DNA of 64,000 bases, taken from positions 124,001-188,000 of the forward strand of contig CAZJEB010000003.1 of the NCBI GenBank assembly GCA_964544955.1, read 5' to 3'. This stretch comes from JAAZPT01 sp964544955 (GTDB taxonomy: Bacteria > Bacillota > Clostridia > Christensenellales > Aristaeellaceae). The notes beneath the pieces are model-generated. The model had not been told where the DNA came from. It searched no databases and saw nothing but the letters and a program-made list of their open reading frames with translations. Position 1 is the stretch's first letter; each line of letters begins with the position of its first letter. The translations under genes were made by a program, and so were the position numbers. Of the stretch, positions 16,371-25,074 are shown piece after piece.

Positions 16371-17144
16371 TTAGTTGCCACATTCAATGCTTATGCTTGT
16401 AAATAAGTTTAACACATCCTTAAGTTCTGTATTAGCCTTTTCCTCACCTTGTTTATCAAGCACTATTTTACCCTCGTGCATCATTATTATTCTATCCCCA
16501 TATTCAATAGCATACCTCAAATTATGGGTAACCATAAGGCTAGATATTCCTTTTTCCCTTACAATTTTATTTGTAAGTTCCATTATAATTTCCGCGGTTT
16601 TAGGGTCAAGGGCAGCAGTGTGCTCATCAAGTATTAAAAAATCTATGGGGCTTAAAGTTGCCATAAGTAAAGCAAGGGCTTGCCTTTGCCCTCCACTCAA
16701 GGCTCCAACCCTAGTGTTAAGCTTGTTTTCAAGGCCAAGGTTTAATTTTTCTAAGTTGGCTTTAAAAAATTCTTTTCGCTTGTAATTTAAACCAAAGCTT
16801 AAGTTATAGGGCTTATTCTTATTATCTGCCATGGATAGGTTTTCAAATATTGTCATTTCACTACAAGTTCCTAAAGCGGGGTTTTGGTATACTCTGCCTA
16901 TTTTTTTATACCTTTCATGTTCTTTTTTATTTGTAATATCCTCACCATTTATAAATATATTTCCCTTATCTGGTGTTATAGAATTACAAATTATGTTAAG
17001 CATGCTTGTTTTGCCAGAGCCATTACTTCCCACCAAGCTAACAAACTGACCATCTTCTATTTTAAAGTTAAAATCTTCAAATAAAGCAATTTGTTCCACT
17101 TGCCCAGGGTTATATGTTTTGTAAATATTTTTTAGTTCAAGCAT
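16371..17144 (-). CDS. trpZ: ABC transporter ATPase of the tryptophan-type importer
   Basis: This 257-residue cytosolic ATPase powers the importer. Walker A is GSNGSGKTS (about 39-47), the signature is LSGGQRQALALL, Walker B is FLILDEHTAALDP (with His after DE, common in this subfamily), and the switch histidine is in VTHNLRYA. Its start overlaps the permease gene by 8 nt, so the two are coupled. The set of ATPase, BPD_transp_2 permease and ABC_sub_bind protein matches the TrpXYZ family. The gene name rests on that match plus the Trp T-box ahead of the operon. Confidence 0.85.
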   Translation of the reverse strand: MLELKNIYKTYNPGQVEQIALFEDFNFKIEDGQFVSLVGSNGSGKTSMLNIICNSITPDKGNIFINGEDITNKKEHERYKKIGRVYQNPALGTCSEMTIFENLSMADNKNKPYNLSFGLNYKRKEFFKANLEKLNLGLENKLNTRVGALSGGQRQALALLMATLSPIDFLILDEHTAALDPKTAEIIMELTNKIVREKGISSLMVTHNLRYAIEYGDRIIMMHEGKIVLDKQGEEKANTELKDVLNLFTSISIECGN

Positions 17145-18015
17145 TTACATTCACCTTCTTCCCCACAAAGGATTTACCTAATACCAATATAGCTAAAAAC
17201 AAAACCGCAGTTATAAGCTTCATCAAGCTTGGGTGTACGCCTAACTCTATTGCAATTGCAACGCAGGCTTTATATAAAATTGAGCCTACAATAACCGCAC
17301 TGCTTAGCTTTATAAACGGAATGCCTGCAAGGAAGGTGCTACCTATAATTACAGATGCCAAACCTATTACAATTGCACCCGTGCCCATACTTATTTCAAA
17401 AAACCTTTGGTGTTGGCCCATAACTCCACCCGCTAGTGATACAAAGGCATTTGCCAAAGTAAGCCCCATTATTTTTACCCTACCTTTATCCTGGGCCAAT
17501 GTGCTTACAACAACAGGGTTATCGCCAACAGCTTTTAATAAAAAGCCCGCTTTAGTTGATAGGTAAAAATCTAATACAAGCTTTGATATTAGCACAATAA
17601 TTACAATAATTATTAAAGTATAGTAAGGCTTAAATTGAAGCGGTAGGGATTTTACAAAATCATTTTTAAATATGGTATCACTAGAGAACATTGGTAGGTT
17701 AGCCTTGCCTACCAATGTATAGTTAATTGAGTATAAACCTGTCATAGTAATAATACCGCTAAGTAAATCCCTTACTTTTAGCTTTACATGAATAAGCCCA
17801 GTTACAAAGCCTGCAAGCCCACCAGCAACAAAGGCTAGCACTAAGCTTAATATAGGGTTCATGTTGTTAAGTATGGCTACCGTACTTACTGCTGCACCAA
17901 GGGGGAATGAAGAATCCACCGTTAAATCGGGGAAGTCCAATATTTTATAGGTTATCATAACCCCAAGTGCCATAATTGCATATATTAGCCCCTGTTCAAG
18001 TATTACTAAAAGCAT
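17137..18015 (-). CDS. trpY: ABC transporter permease (BPD_transp_2 type)
   Basis: This 292-residue permease has about eight hydrophobic segments. It opens with LEQGLIYAIMALGVMITYKIL and continues with DLTVDSSFPLGAAVSTVAI, a signature of the LivH/branched-chain-like BPD_transp_2 family and specifically of permeases paired with ABC_sub_bind proteins. GLIHVKLKVRDLLSGI and GLTLANAFVSLAGGVMGQHQ are likewise typical. It lies 10 nt after the binding-protein gene and overlaps the ATPase gene, giving a classic three-gene importer operon. Regulation by the Trp T-box points to tryptophan or a precursor as substrate. Confidence 0.85.
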   Translation of the reverse strand: MLLVILEQGLIYAIMALGVMITYKILDFPDLTVDSSFPLGAAVSTVAILNNMNPILSLVLAFVAGGLAGFVTGLIHVKLKVRDLLSGIITMTGLYSINYTLVGKANLPMFSSDTIFKNDFVKSLPLQFKPYYTLIIIVIIVLISKLVLDFYLSTKAGFLLKAVGDNPVVVSTLAQDKGRVKIMGLTLANAFVSLAGGVMGQHQRFFEISMGTGAIVIGLASVIIGSTFLAGIPFIKLSSAVIVGSILYKACVAIAIELGVHPSLMKLITAVLFLAILVLGKSFVGKKVNVNA

Positions 18016-18025
18016 AATATCCTCC

Positions 18026-18988
18026 TTATTTTACCGCTACATCTAAAGCTTTGTCTATTACAGCTTGGCTAAGCTCTATGCCATATTCCGCCAAGGCTGT
18101 TGTATTAACATACAAAAAGCTATTTTTAATTGCTTCAAAGGGAATTGCCCCCGCAAACTCTCCATTTAATACACGGGCTGCCATTTCACCAGTTTGTTTT
18201 CCCAGCTCAACATATTCTATGCCCGCTGCACCTATGCAACCACTTTTTACTTGCTCTATTTCGCTACCAAAAACTGGTTTGCCTGCCTCTTTGGATAATT
18301 CAAGCACTAAGGGTAAGGCTGTAACAACTGTGTTATCTGTAAGGTTTGTTGTGCAATCAACCTTAGGTAATAAACTTCCAAGGGCTAAGGGTATATCTGC
18401 CCCACTGCCTATACCTTCCTCAACAATTTCAAAACCATATTTTGGTGCTAATTCTTTGTAGGTTTTTAAAGTGGATTCGCTATTTGTTTCACTTGTGGAG
18501 TAAAGTATGCCAATTTTTGTTGCCTCGGGTAAAATTTCCCTTATTATGGCAAGTTGGGCATCAACTGGCAAAACATCACTTGTGCCTGTAATATTATTAT
18601 CGTTTGTGCCATCTTCCTTTGCTAATCCAGCAATTATGGGGTCGGATACTGCTGAATATATTACTGGAATATTCTTATCCATGGCTGCATTAAATGCTGC
18701 TTGGGCAGCGGGTGTAGCTATGGCACAAATCAAATCGCATTTTTCTGCCATTTGTTGAGCCATTTGGTTTGTTAAGGCCATATCCGCTTCGGCATTTTGG
18801 TAAATTATCTCTATGTTTTTACCCTCTTCAAAGCCTTGTGCTTTTAAGCCCTCAATAAAACCTATACGGCAGTTATCCAACGATGGGTGGGGTGCAAACT
18901 GCAATATGCCAATGGTTAAAGTATCTGCCATTGCAAATGTTGTTGTTAAAATTAGTATTGCTAAAATAATTGATGCTAGCTTTTTCAT
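18026..18988 (-). CDS. trpX: ABC substrate-binding protein (ABC_sub_bind, TrpX-like)
   Basis: This 320-residue exported protein belongs to the ABC_sub_bind family. A signal peptide ends at FAMA and no lipobox cysteine follows. Family motifs include IGILQFAPHPSLD near the start, DLICAIATPAAQAA, PVIYSAVSDPIIAGL, NITGTSDVLPVDAQ and IGILYSTSETNS, then GAAGIEYVELGKQTGEMAARVL near the C-terminus. It is the first gene behind the T-box leader. In streptococci the same family with Trp T-box control imports tryptophan; the specifier read here (UGG) agrees. Transport of indole or another precursor cannot be excluded. Confidence 0.87.
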   Translation of the reverse strand: MKKLASIILAILILTTTFAMADTLTIGILQFAPHPSLDNCRIGFIEGLKAQGFEEGKNIEIIYQNAEADMALTNQMAQQMAEKCDLICAIATPAAQAAFNAAMDKNIPVIYSAVSDPIIAGLAKEDGTNDNNITGTSDVLPVDAQLAIIREILPEATKIGILYSTSETNSESTLKTYKELAPKYGFEIVEEGIGSGADIPLALGSLLPKVDCTTNLTDNTVVTALPLVLELSKEAGKPVFGSEIEQVKSGCIGAAGIEYVELGKQTGEMAARVLNGEFAGAIPFEAIKNSFLYVNTTALAEYGIELSQAVIDKALDVAVK

Positions 18989-19020
18989 AATAGTACTCCT
19001 TAAAAATTAATTTTTGATAT

Positions 19021-19290
19021 AAAAAACGCCTCAAGCAAATCACTTTGCTTGAGGCGGAATATCCATTTCCGTGGTGCCACTCAATTTAGCCTAAAAAGGC
19101 TCACTCAATATCACATACCAACATATGTGTCGAACTGATAACGGGCACGCTCCCCGTTTCCCTCTAAGTATCGAAGGAACCCTCAAAAATCCATTCGGGC
19201 TTTATACATGTATTGCCTTCGCACCATTGGCAACTCACTGAAACATATAACTTAAAACCGTACTACTTTTTATCACAGGTTTTTATTAAC
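19021..19290 (-). promoter_or_regulatory. Tryptophan T-box riboswitch leader
   Basis: Read on the minus strand this is a complete T-box leader. Stem I has an apical TTGCC/GGCAA helix with an AATGGTGCGAA loop, and a likely specifier UGG (19193-19191) in the context GAA-UGG-A, matching tRNA-Trp. A GCC...GGC stem precedes the T-box sequence GAGTGGCACCACGG (19082-19069). Its UGGC would pair with GCCA, fitting the G73 of tRNA-Trp. TTGAG ahead of the T-box pairs with CTCAA to make the antiterminator. Those bases otherwise join a 13-bp terminator stem ending in TTTTTT at 19021. Uncharged tRNA-Trp should therefore turn on the importer. Confidence 0.92.
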
Positions 19291-19298
19291 TTGAATAA

Positions 19299-19327
19299 AT
19301 ACTAAATCAAAACCCAAAATAAGTAAA
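19299..19327 (-). promoter_or_regulatory. Promoter of the T-box/Trp importer operon
   Basis: TTTACT (-35, 19327-19322), a 17-nt spacer and TAGTAT (-10, 19304-19299) on the minus strand place the transcription start near 19290, just ahead of T-box stem I. Confidence 0.6.
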
Positions 19328-19377
19328 GTTTTTTTATTGTATTTATAATATTGTTTTTGTAAAAAAATTATATGTGT

Positions 19378-19406
19378 TTTATAAAAATTAAGCAATGTGT
19401 TATAAT
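19378..19406 (+). promoter_or_regulatory. Promoter of the rbgA-rnhB gene group
   Basis: An extended -10 box TGTTATAAT (TATAAT at 19401-19406) stands 29 nt before the rbgA start, with TTTATA at -35 and a 17-nt spacer. It is divergent from the T-box promoter. Confidence 0.65.
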
Positions 19407-19435
19407 TAGATAATTAAAAGGTTTGGAGGCTTTAT

Positions 19436-20293
19436 ATGAAAATTCAATGGTACCCAGGGCATATGGCAAAATCAAAACGCTTGTTGATGGATCAACTTAA
19501 AAAAGCCGACTTTGTTATTGAACTATGTGATGCACGCATACCCCACTCTAGCAGAAACCCCGATTTGGTTGAGCTTACAAGCAATAAAAAGCGCGTATTA
19601 GTGTTAACAAAATCAGACCTTGCAGACCCCGCTTTAACAAAGGAATGGTTAGCCCATTACCAAAGCATAGGTGAAACAGTTTGCGCTTATGATGCTAACC
19701 CTAAGTATATGAAAAAAATGATGCAGTTTGTAAAAGCTGCCTCCCAAGAATATATTGATAGGGCTGAAAATAGGGGCATTAAAAAAATTATACGCGCCAT
19801 GGTAATAGGCGTTCCTAACGTGGGCAAAAGCACATTTATAAACCGAATGTGTGGTAGCGCTATTACTGCCGTTGCCGATAAGCCTGGTGTAACAAGGTCT
19901 AACCGTTGGGTTAAAGTAGACCCCTATTTGGATTTGTTGGATACGCCTGGCATGCTTTGGCCAAGGCTTGACGATATGTACGCTGCCCAAAAAATTGCTT
20001 ATATAGGCACAATTAAGGATGCTGTTTATGATGTGCACCAGTTAAGCATAAACTTGGTTAAGGATTTATTAGTTTTAAAACCCCAAAATACAATAGAACG
20101 CTTTAAGCTAAAAACCACAGAATTTGCAAACGATGTTGAAGTTTTAGAAGCAGTATGCAAAGGCCGAGGCTTTTTAATGAAGGGTGGAATATTCGACTTT
20201 GACCGTGCTAGCGCTGTTATATTGGATGAGTTTAGGGCTGGCAAGGTTGGTAAAATTACATTAGAAAAACCATCGGAGTTTAGCCATGAGTAA
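19436..20293 (+). CDS. rbgA: Ribosome biogenesis GTPase RbgA (YlqF)
   Basis: This 285-residue GTPase acts in late assembly of the 50S subunit. The circularly permuted order of G motifs is clear: G4 TKSD (58-61) comes first, then G1 GVPNVGKS (125-132) and G3 DTPG (169-172). The N-terminal WYPGHMAKSKR is diagnostic of YlqF/RbgA. The C-terminal helical domain binds RNA. A GGAGG site precedes the ATG. Its last 8 bases overlap rnhB, the usual partner in Bacillota. Confidence 0.97.
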   Translation: MKIQWYPGHMAKSKRLLMDQLKKADFVIELCDARIPHSSRNPDLVELTSNKKRVLVLTKSDLADPALTKEWLAHYQSIGETVCAYDANPKYMKKMMQFVKAASQEYIDRAENRGIKKIIRAMVIGVPNVGKSTFINRMCGSAITAVADKPGVTRSNRWVKVDPYLDLLDTPGMLWPRLDDMYAAQKIAYIGTIKDAVYDVHQLSINLVKDLLVLKPQNTIERFKLKTTEFANDVEVLEAVCKGRGFLMKGGIFDFDRASAVILDEFRAGKVGKITLEKPSEFSHE

Positions 20294-20909
20294 AAGGGAA
20301 GAAGCATGGTTGGCCCATTCTAAAGCCATGCAGGAATTTGACCTACAATTTAGCCAAGGGGTAATTGCTGGCATGGATGAGGTTGGCCGTGGCCCCTTAG
20401 CTGGCGATGTTGTTGCCGCTGTTGTTGTTATGCCACGGGAGCCTTTGTTGCCAAGGATAGACGATAGCAAAAAGCTAAGCGAAAAAGCAAGGCTTGATAT
20501 TGCACTGCAAATAATGGAAGCCGCTTTGTTTGTAAAAATAGGCAAGGCAAGCCCTGAGGAAATTGATAAATATAATATTTTAGTAGCCACAAAAATGGCT
20601 ATGGAGCGTGCTGTTGTGGGCTTAAAAGCCGATTTGGTTTTGGTTGATGCCCTACAAGGCTTGAATATAGATTTTGCTATAAAAAGCATAATAAAAGGCG
20701 ATGCAAAATCTTATAACATAGCTGCTGCAAGTGTTGTAGCTAAAGTTATGCGCGATGGGGATATGATAGTTAAGGCAGAACAATACCCTATGTACGACTT
20801 TGCTAATAATAAGGGCTATGGTACAAAAAAACATATTGAGGCTTTAAAGGAATATGGCCCCTGCCCTATACACAGAAAATCATTTATAGGTAATTTTGTT
20901 AAACCTTAG
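20286..20909 (+). CDS. rnhB: Ribonuclease HII
   Basis: This 207-residue enzyme cuts the RNA strand of RNA-DNA hybrids, for example at misincorporated ribonucleotides. The type II signature GMDEVGRGPLAGDV (Asp31, Glu32, then GRG) supplies the first metal ligands. LVLVDALQG gives the next aspartate, KGDAKSYNIAAASVVAKV is the conserved helix, and YDFANNKGYGTKKH and CPIHRKSF complete the family pattern. It overlaps the end of rbgA by 8 nt, so translation is coupled. Confidence 0.97.
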   Translation: MSKREEAWLAHSKAMQEFDLQFSQGVIAGMDEVGRGPLAGDVVAAVVVMPREPLLPRIDDSKKLSEKARLDIALQIMEAALFVKIGKASPEEIDKYNILVATKMAMERAVVGLKADLVLVDALQGLNIDFAIKSIIKGDAKSYNIAAASVVAKVMRDGDMIVKAEQYPMYDFANNKGYGTKKHIEALKEYGPCPIHRKSFIGNFVKP

Positions 20910-20931
20910 TAAAATAAATAAGGACATTACT

Positions 20932-23900
20932 ATGCATAAATTTATTAAACAAAAGCTAATACTTGCACTATTTTTAATAATAGTGCTTTTACCCTTTACT
21001 TTTTCCTTTGCTCAAGATGATAATTTAATTAGCAATGGTGGTTTTGAAATAATAAGCTCAAACGGTTTGCCTGATGGGTTTTATACCGATGCTTACAACA
21101 ACCAACCAGGCTTTACATTTTATACCATAAGTGAAGAGAAGGCTCATAGCGGTAATAAAAGCATAAGCATTTATAATATAAACCCTAATGATGCAAGGTT
21201 TGCTACAACATTATCAGTAAAGCCTAATACTGTTTACCACCTTGAGGGTTATATTTTAGCCGAGGGTATACCTAACGAAGGCAAAGGCGCAAACCTTTCA
21301 ATTGAGGGGGTATATAGTTTTAGCCAAAGCCTTTATGAAACCTATGGCGAATGGGTTAAGGTTGAAATGTATGGTAAAACTGGCCCTAGCCAACGCAATA
21401 TAACGGTGTTTGCACGCCTTGGCGGCTACAGTGGTGAAAGTGAAGGCCGTGCCTATTTTGACGACATTAGCCTAAAGGAAGTTAGCGATGTTGCAGCAAT
21501 AGCCAACCTTGAGGCTTGGTATAGGGCTGAAGTTAAACCTGCCGACACAAATAATAATAGCAATTCAACCCATACAAATACAATAGTACTTGCAGCCTTT
21601 GCTTATATATTAATGGCAATGGTTGCAGTAAAGTACATGCATACTAATGAGTTAGGCCTTGAAAATAAAAAGCAAATCTATGTTTTTGCCCTTGGCTTAC
21701 TTTTTGCCTTTGTACTAAGGGTTTACCTTGCTATAACAATACCAGGTTATGCTGTTGATATTGGTTGTTTTAGTGGTTGGAGCAACTCCATGTACAGCCT
21801 TGGCCATGCAAACTTTTACAATGATGTAGGCTTTTGCGATTACCCACCAGCATATATGAATGTGCTATGGCTAAATGGTTTAATTATGGATAAATTTAAT
21901 TTAGGCTCAGAGCTTACATTGCTTTTAATTAAATTTATGCCAATAGTAACCGATATTTTGGCGGCTATTATACTTTATAATTTAGCTTATAAGCGTTTTA
22001 GCAACTATATACCAACAGTTATTGCGTTGCTATACGCCTTTAACCCTATGCTAATTGTTACTGGTGCAGCTTGGGGGCAAATAGATAGTGTAACTGCCCT
22101 TATGTTGCTAATTGTTGTAATGGCTGCCTTAGCAGGTAAATGGCAATATGCTGTGCCTGTATTCATGCTATCCATACTTACAAAGCCTCAAGGCCTTGTA
22201 TTTGCCCCCGTTGCCCTAATAGCTATTTTTGCCGAACATAGGCATTTAAGCTTAAATAATAAAAAAGCGGAAATACCACAGCTTTATAAAAAAATTGGCA
22301 TAGGTGTATTACTTGCAATATTGCTTACCGCCATAATAGTTATACCATTTTCAGTTAATCAAGCAGACCCTAATTGGATAATTAGCAAATATACAAGCAC
22401 AGTTGGCTCTTACCAATATGCAACAGTAAACAATGCAAACATATTTTATTTGTTGGAGGGTAACTGGAAGGATCAAAATAATCCTATAGACACAATTTCT
22501 GTGTTACTGCTTATGGCTGTAATATTAGCTGCTTTAATATACAAAGGCCTAAAAAAATATATTAAAAAACTAAAAAATATTGATAATAATATTTTAGAAA
22601 CAAATAATAAACCATTAAACATTAAAACATTGTTGACTGTTTTAGCAGGCCTTTACCTAATTGCCTTAGCTGTTATGCTAATTGTATCACCTACATTTGT
22701 AAGCTTTGGTACAATAAACATAGTATTTACATTTTTAGTTATTATTGCCCTTGCCTTTGTACAAGGGAATATGCGTAATATCGCCTTTTGGCTTGCCTTT
22801 GCAATGCTTAGCATATATGTAAGCGCTGTGCGCATGCACGAAAGGTATATCTATGTTGCTGTGTTATTGTTTATGTTTGACTTTATATATAACAAAAACT
22901 TCAACAGCTTATACTTAGCAATATTAACAAGCATACCCGCCTTTATAAACATTGCCATTGTGCTTGATAACTCCGTTGTGTTTGGCAGTAGTAGGGGGCA
23001 TTTAGAAAAGAGTACTGAAGCATTAAATATATTAATTTCTTTTTGGAATTGCTTAAACTTGCTATTTGCCTATGTTTTAATATATAGAGGCGTAAACGGT
23101 GATATTTTAAGGGATAAATCTAAAAATAGGGAAAGTAAAAAGGCTTATTATAACGATGCATTAACTAATGCAAAGGAAAAGGTAAAATATACTAAAAAGG
23201 ATATATTGCTAATGCTTGGGGCAATGGTGGTATATTCATTATTTGCCTTTTATAACTTAGGTAGCACCAAAGCCCCTCAAACTGCGTGGATTGCCTCAAA
23301 CCCTGGCGAAGAAGTTATATTGGAGCTTGAACAAGCATCGGATTTTGAACTACTCTACTATGGTGGTATAAACTACAACGGTTTTGATGTTTCCGTAAGT
23401 GATGATGGATTAAACTGGAGCGAGGAATACCCCGCAGAGCTTAAAGAAGGCCAAATATTCCGTTGGAAATACCTTGTTAAAAGTAGCCTTGATAGCAAAG
23501 ATGAAAACGTGTATTCCACAGAGCCTTTACACCTTAAAGCAAAGTATATAAAAATTACAGCTATAAATGCAGGCTTAAACTTAAATGAAATAATTATAAG
23601 AAACACAAGTGGGGAAAAATCACCCTATAAAATTATTAATGTTAGCAATAAAAATTATAGCGATATTGTTCCAGAAAACAGCAACATAAATAATTTAATT
23701 GATGAGCAAGATACTATGCCCACTGAGCCAGGATATTTTAGTGGTACTTATTTTGACGAAATTTACCACGCTAGAACAGCCTATGAGCATATTCACAACA
23801 TACACCCCTACGAAACATCCCACCCACCCCTTGGCAAGTTAATAATGGCCTTAGGTGTGTTAATATTTGGCATGACTCCCTTTGGCTTTAGGGTTATGGG

Positions 23901-25065
23901 CGTTGTTATGGGCATACTTATGTTGCCCGCACTGTATATGCTTGCAAAACAACTGTTTAATAAAAGAAAATACGCTTTTATTGCCATGTTATTGTTTGCC
24001 TTAGACCTTATGCACTTAACGCAAACTAGGATAGCCACAATAGATAGTTTCCCTGTGTTTTTTATACTTGTTGCATACTTAGGTATGGCAAGGTATGCCA
24101 CATTAGATTTTAATGCTACGCCCTTTAAAAAGACTCTTCCGCCCCTATTATTAAGTGGTATAGGCTTTGGTTTGGCCTGTGCCTCCAAATGGATAGGCAT
24201 GTATGCGGGCGTTGGTTTGGCTGTAATATTTTTCCACGCCTGTTATAGGCAAATGATAAGCTACAAATACGCTAAGGATGGCTATATAGAACTTGTTCAC
24301 CTTGCCCCAGAAAGGGAAAGCGTTATAGATAATGCCAACAACAGCCTTGAACGTGTATTTAAAACATGCTTGTGGTGTGTATTGTTCTTTATAATAATAC
24401 CTGTTTTAATATATTATTTAAGCTATATACCTTACTTTGCCCCCTCAGGTGGCATTAGTGTATCCAAAGTTATAAGGGCTCAACAAGGTATGTTTAACTA
24501 CCACAGCACCCCTAACTTAGGTGCGGATCACCCTTACCAATCCCCATGGTATGAATGGCCATTTTTACTAAAACCCATGTGGTACATGGTTGAGTATTAT
24601 GAGCCCACAGGCTTTAATTCCACAATATTCTGCATGGGCAACCCTGCCCTGTACTATGTGGCAGCTTTTGCCATGGTAGCAGTATTGTTTATTACTGCAA
24701 ACAGATTGTTTGCTAACAAGCTTGTTGCTACAGAAAAACGTTACAGCTACATTGTTCCCCTATTTATAAGTATAGGCTTTTTAAGCAATTACTTGCCTTG
24801 GGTTCTTGTGCCAAGGTCCATGTTTATTTACCATTACTTTGCAAGCGTTCCCTTTATAATACTTGCAACATTGTATATTTTTAGTAGCCTTGAAAAGCGT
24901 TACCCAAAGGCCAAAAAAGCTATAAACATTGCCTTGGTAATATTTATTATAATATGCGCAATTATGTTTATTGCATTTTACCCCTTTGCATCGGGTGTGC
25001 AAACATCAAATGTATGGTTCGACACTGTTAAAAAAATATTCCCCCATATTAAAGTATGGTATTAA
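20932..25065 (+). CDS. Very large GT-C/PMT-like glycosyltransferase with sugar-binding-like modules
   Basis: This 1377-residue membrane protein is probably a lipid-carrier-dependent glycosyltransferase acting on the outer face of the membrane. In order: a signal peptide, a CBM-like beta-sandwich (about 30-185, LISNGGFE to AYFDDISLKEV), a first multi-helix GT-C-like half (about 200-700), a discoidin-like segment (about 780-870, FDVSVSDDGLNWSEEYPAE), and a second GT-C half of the PMT (GT39) type. The PMT half begins with GTYFDEIYHARTAYEHIH, containing the catalytic Asp-Glu pair, followed by HPPLGKLIMALG. It starts at the ATG behind AAGGA (20932) and sits between rnhB and yifB. The acceptor (protein, glycolipid or polymer) is unknown. 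Confidence 0.82.
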   Translation: MHKFIKQKLILALFLIIVLLPFTFSFAQDDNLISNGGFEIISSNGLPDGFYTDAYNNQPGFTFYTISEEKAHSGNKSISIYNINPNDARFATTLSVKPNTVYHLEGYILAEGIPNEGKGANLSIEGVYSFSQSLYETYGEWVKVEMYGKTGPSQRNITVFARLGGYSGESEGRAYFDDISLKEVSDVAAIANLEAWYRAEVKPADTNNNSNSTHTNTIVLAAFAYILMAMVAVKYMHTNELGLENKKQIYVFALGLLFAFVLRVYLAITIPGYAVDIGCFSGWSNSMYSLGHANFYNDVGFCDYPPAYMNVLWLNGLIMDKFNLGSELTLLLIKFMPIVTDILAAIILYNLAYKRFSNYIPTVIALLYAFNPMLIVTGAAWGQIDSVTALMLLIVVMAALAGKWQYAVPVFMLSILTKPQGLVFAPVALIAIFAEHRHLSLNNKKAEIPQLYKKIGIGVLLAILLTAIIVIPFSVNQADPNWIISKYTSTVGSYQYATVNNANIFYLLEGNWKDQNNPIDTISVLLLMAVILAALIYKGLKKYIKKLKNIDNNILETNNKPLNIKTLLTVLAGLYLIALAVMLIVSPTFVSFGTINIVFTFLVIIALAFVQGNMRNIAFWLAFAMLSIYVSAVRMHERYIYVAVLLFMFDFIYNKNFNSLYLAILTSIPAFINIAIVLDNSVVFGSSRGHLEKSTEALNILISFWNCLNLLFAYVLIYRGVNGDILRDKSKNRESKKAYYNDALTNAKEKVKYTKKDILLMLGAMVVYSLFAFYNLGSTKAPQTAWIASNPGEEVILELEQASDFELLYYGGINYNGFDVSVSDDGLNWSEEYPAELKEGQIFRWKYLVKSSLDSKDENVYSTEPLHLKAKYIKITAINAGLNLNEIIIRNTSGEKSPYKIINVSNKNYSDIVPENSNINNLIDEQDTMPTEPGYFSGTYFDEIYHARTAYEHIHNIHPYETSHPPLGKLIMALGVLIFGMTPFGFRVMGVVMGILMLPALYMLAKQLFNKRKYAFIAMLLFALDLMHLTQTRIATIDSFPVFFILVAYLGMARYATLDFNATPFKKTLPPLLLSGIGFGLACASKWIGMYAGVGLAVIFFHACYRQMISYKYAKDGYIELVHLAPERESVIDNANNSLERVFKTCLWCVLFFIIIPVLIYYLSYIPYFAPSGGISVSKVIRAQQGMFNYHSTPNLGADHPYQSPWYEWPFLLKPMWYMVEYYEPTGFNSTIFCMGNPALYYVAAFAMVAVLFITANRLFANKLVATEKRYSYIVPLFISIGFLSNYLPWVLVPRSMFIYHYFASVPFIILATLYIFSSLEKRYPKAKKAINIALVIFIIICAIMFIAFYPFASGVQTSNVWFDTVKKIFPHIKVWY

Positions 25066-25074
25066 GGAGCTATT

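Noticed and set aside
16375..17566. Plus-strand frames opposite the ABC ATPase and permease genes
   Set aside because: Composition reflects the complement of membrane and ATPase coding sequence; the minus-strand genes carry all the motifs.
19649..20689. Minus-strand frames of 93-142 codons across rbgA and rnhB
   Set aside because: Shadows of two well-identified plus-strand genes, without start signals.
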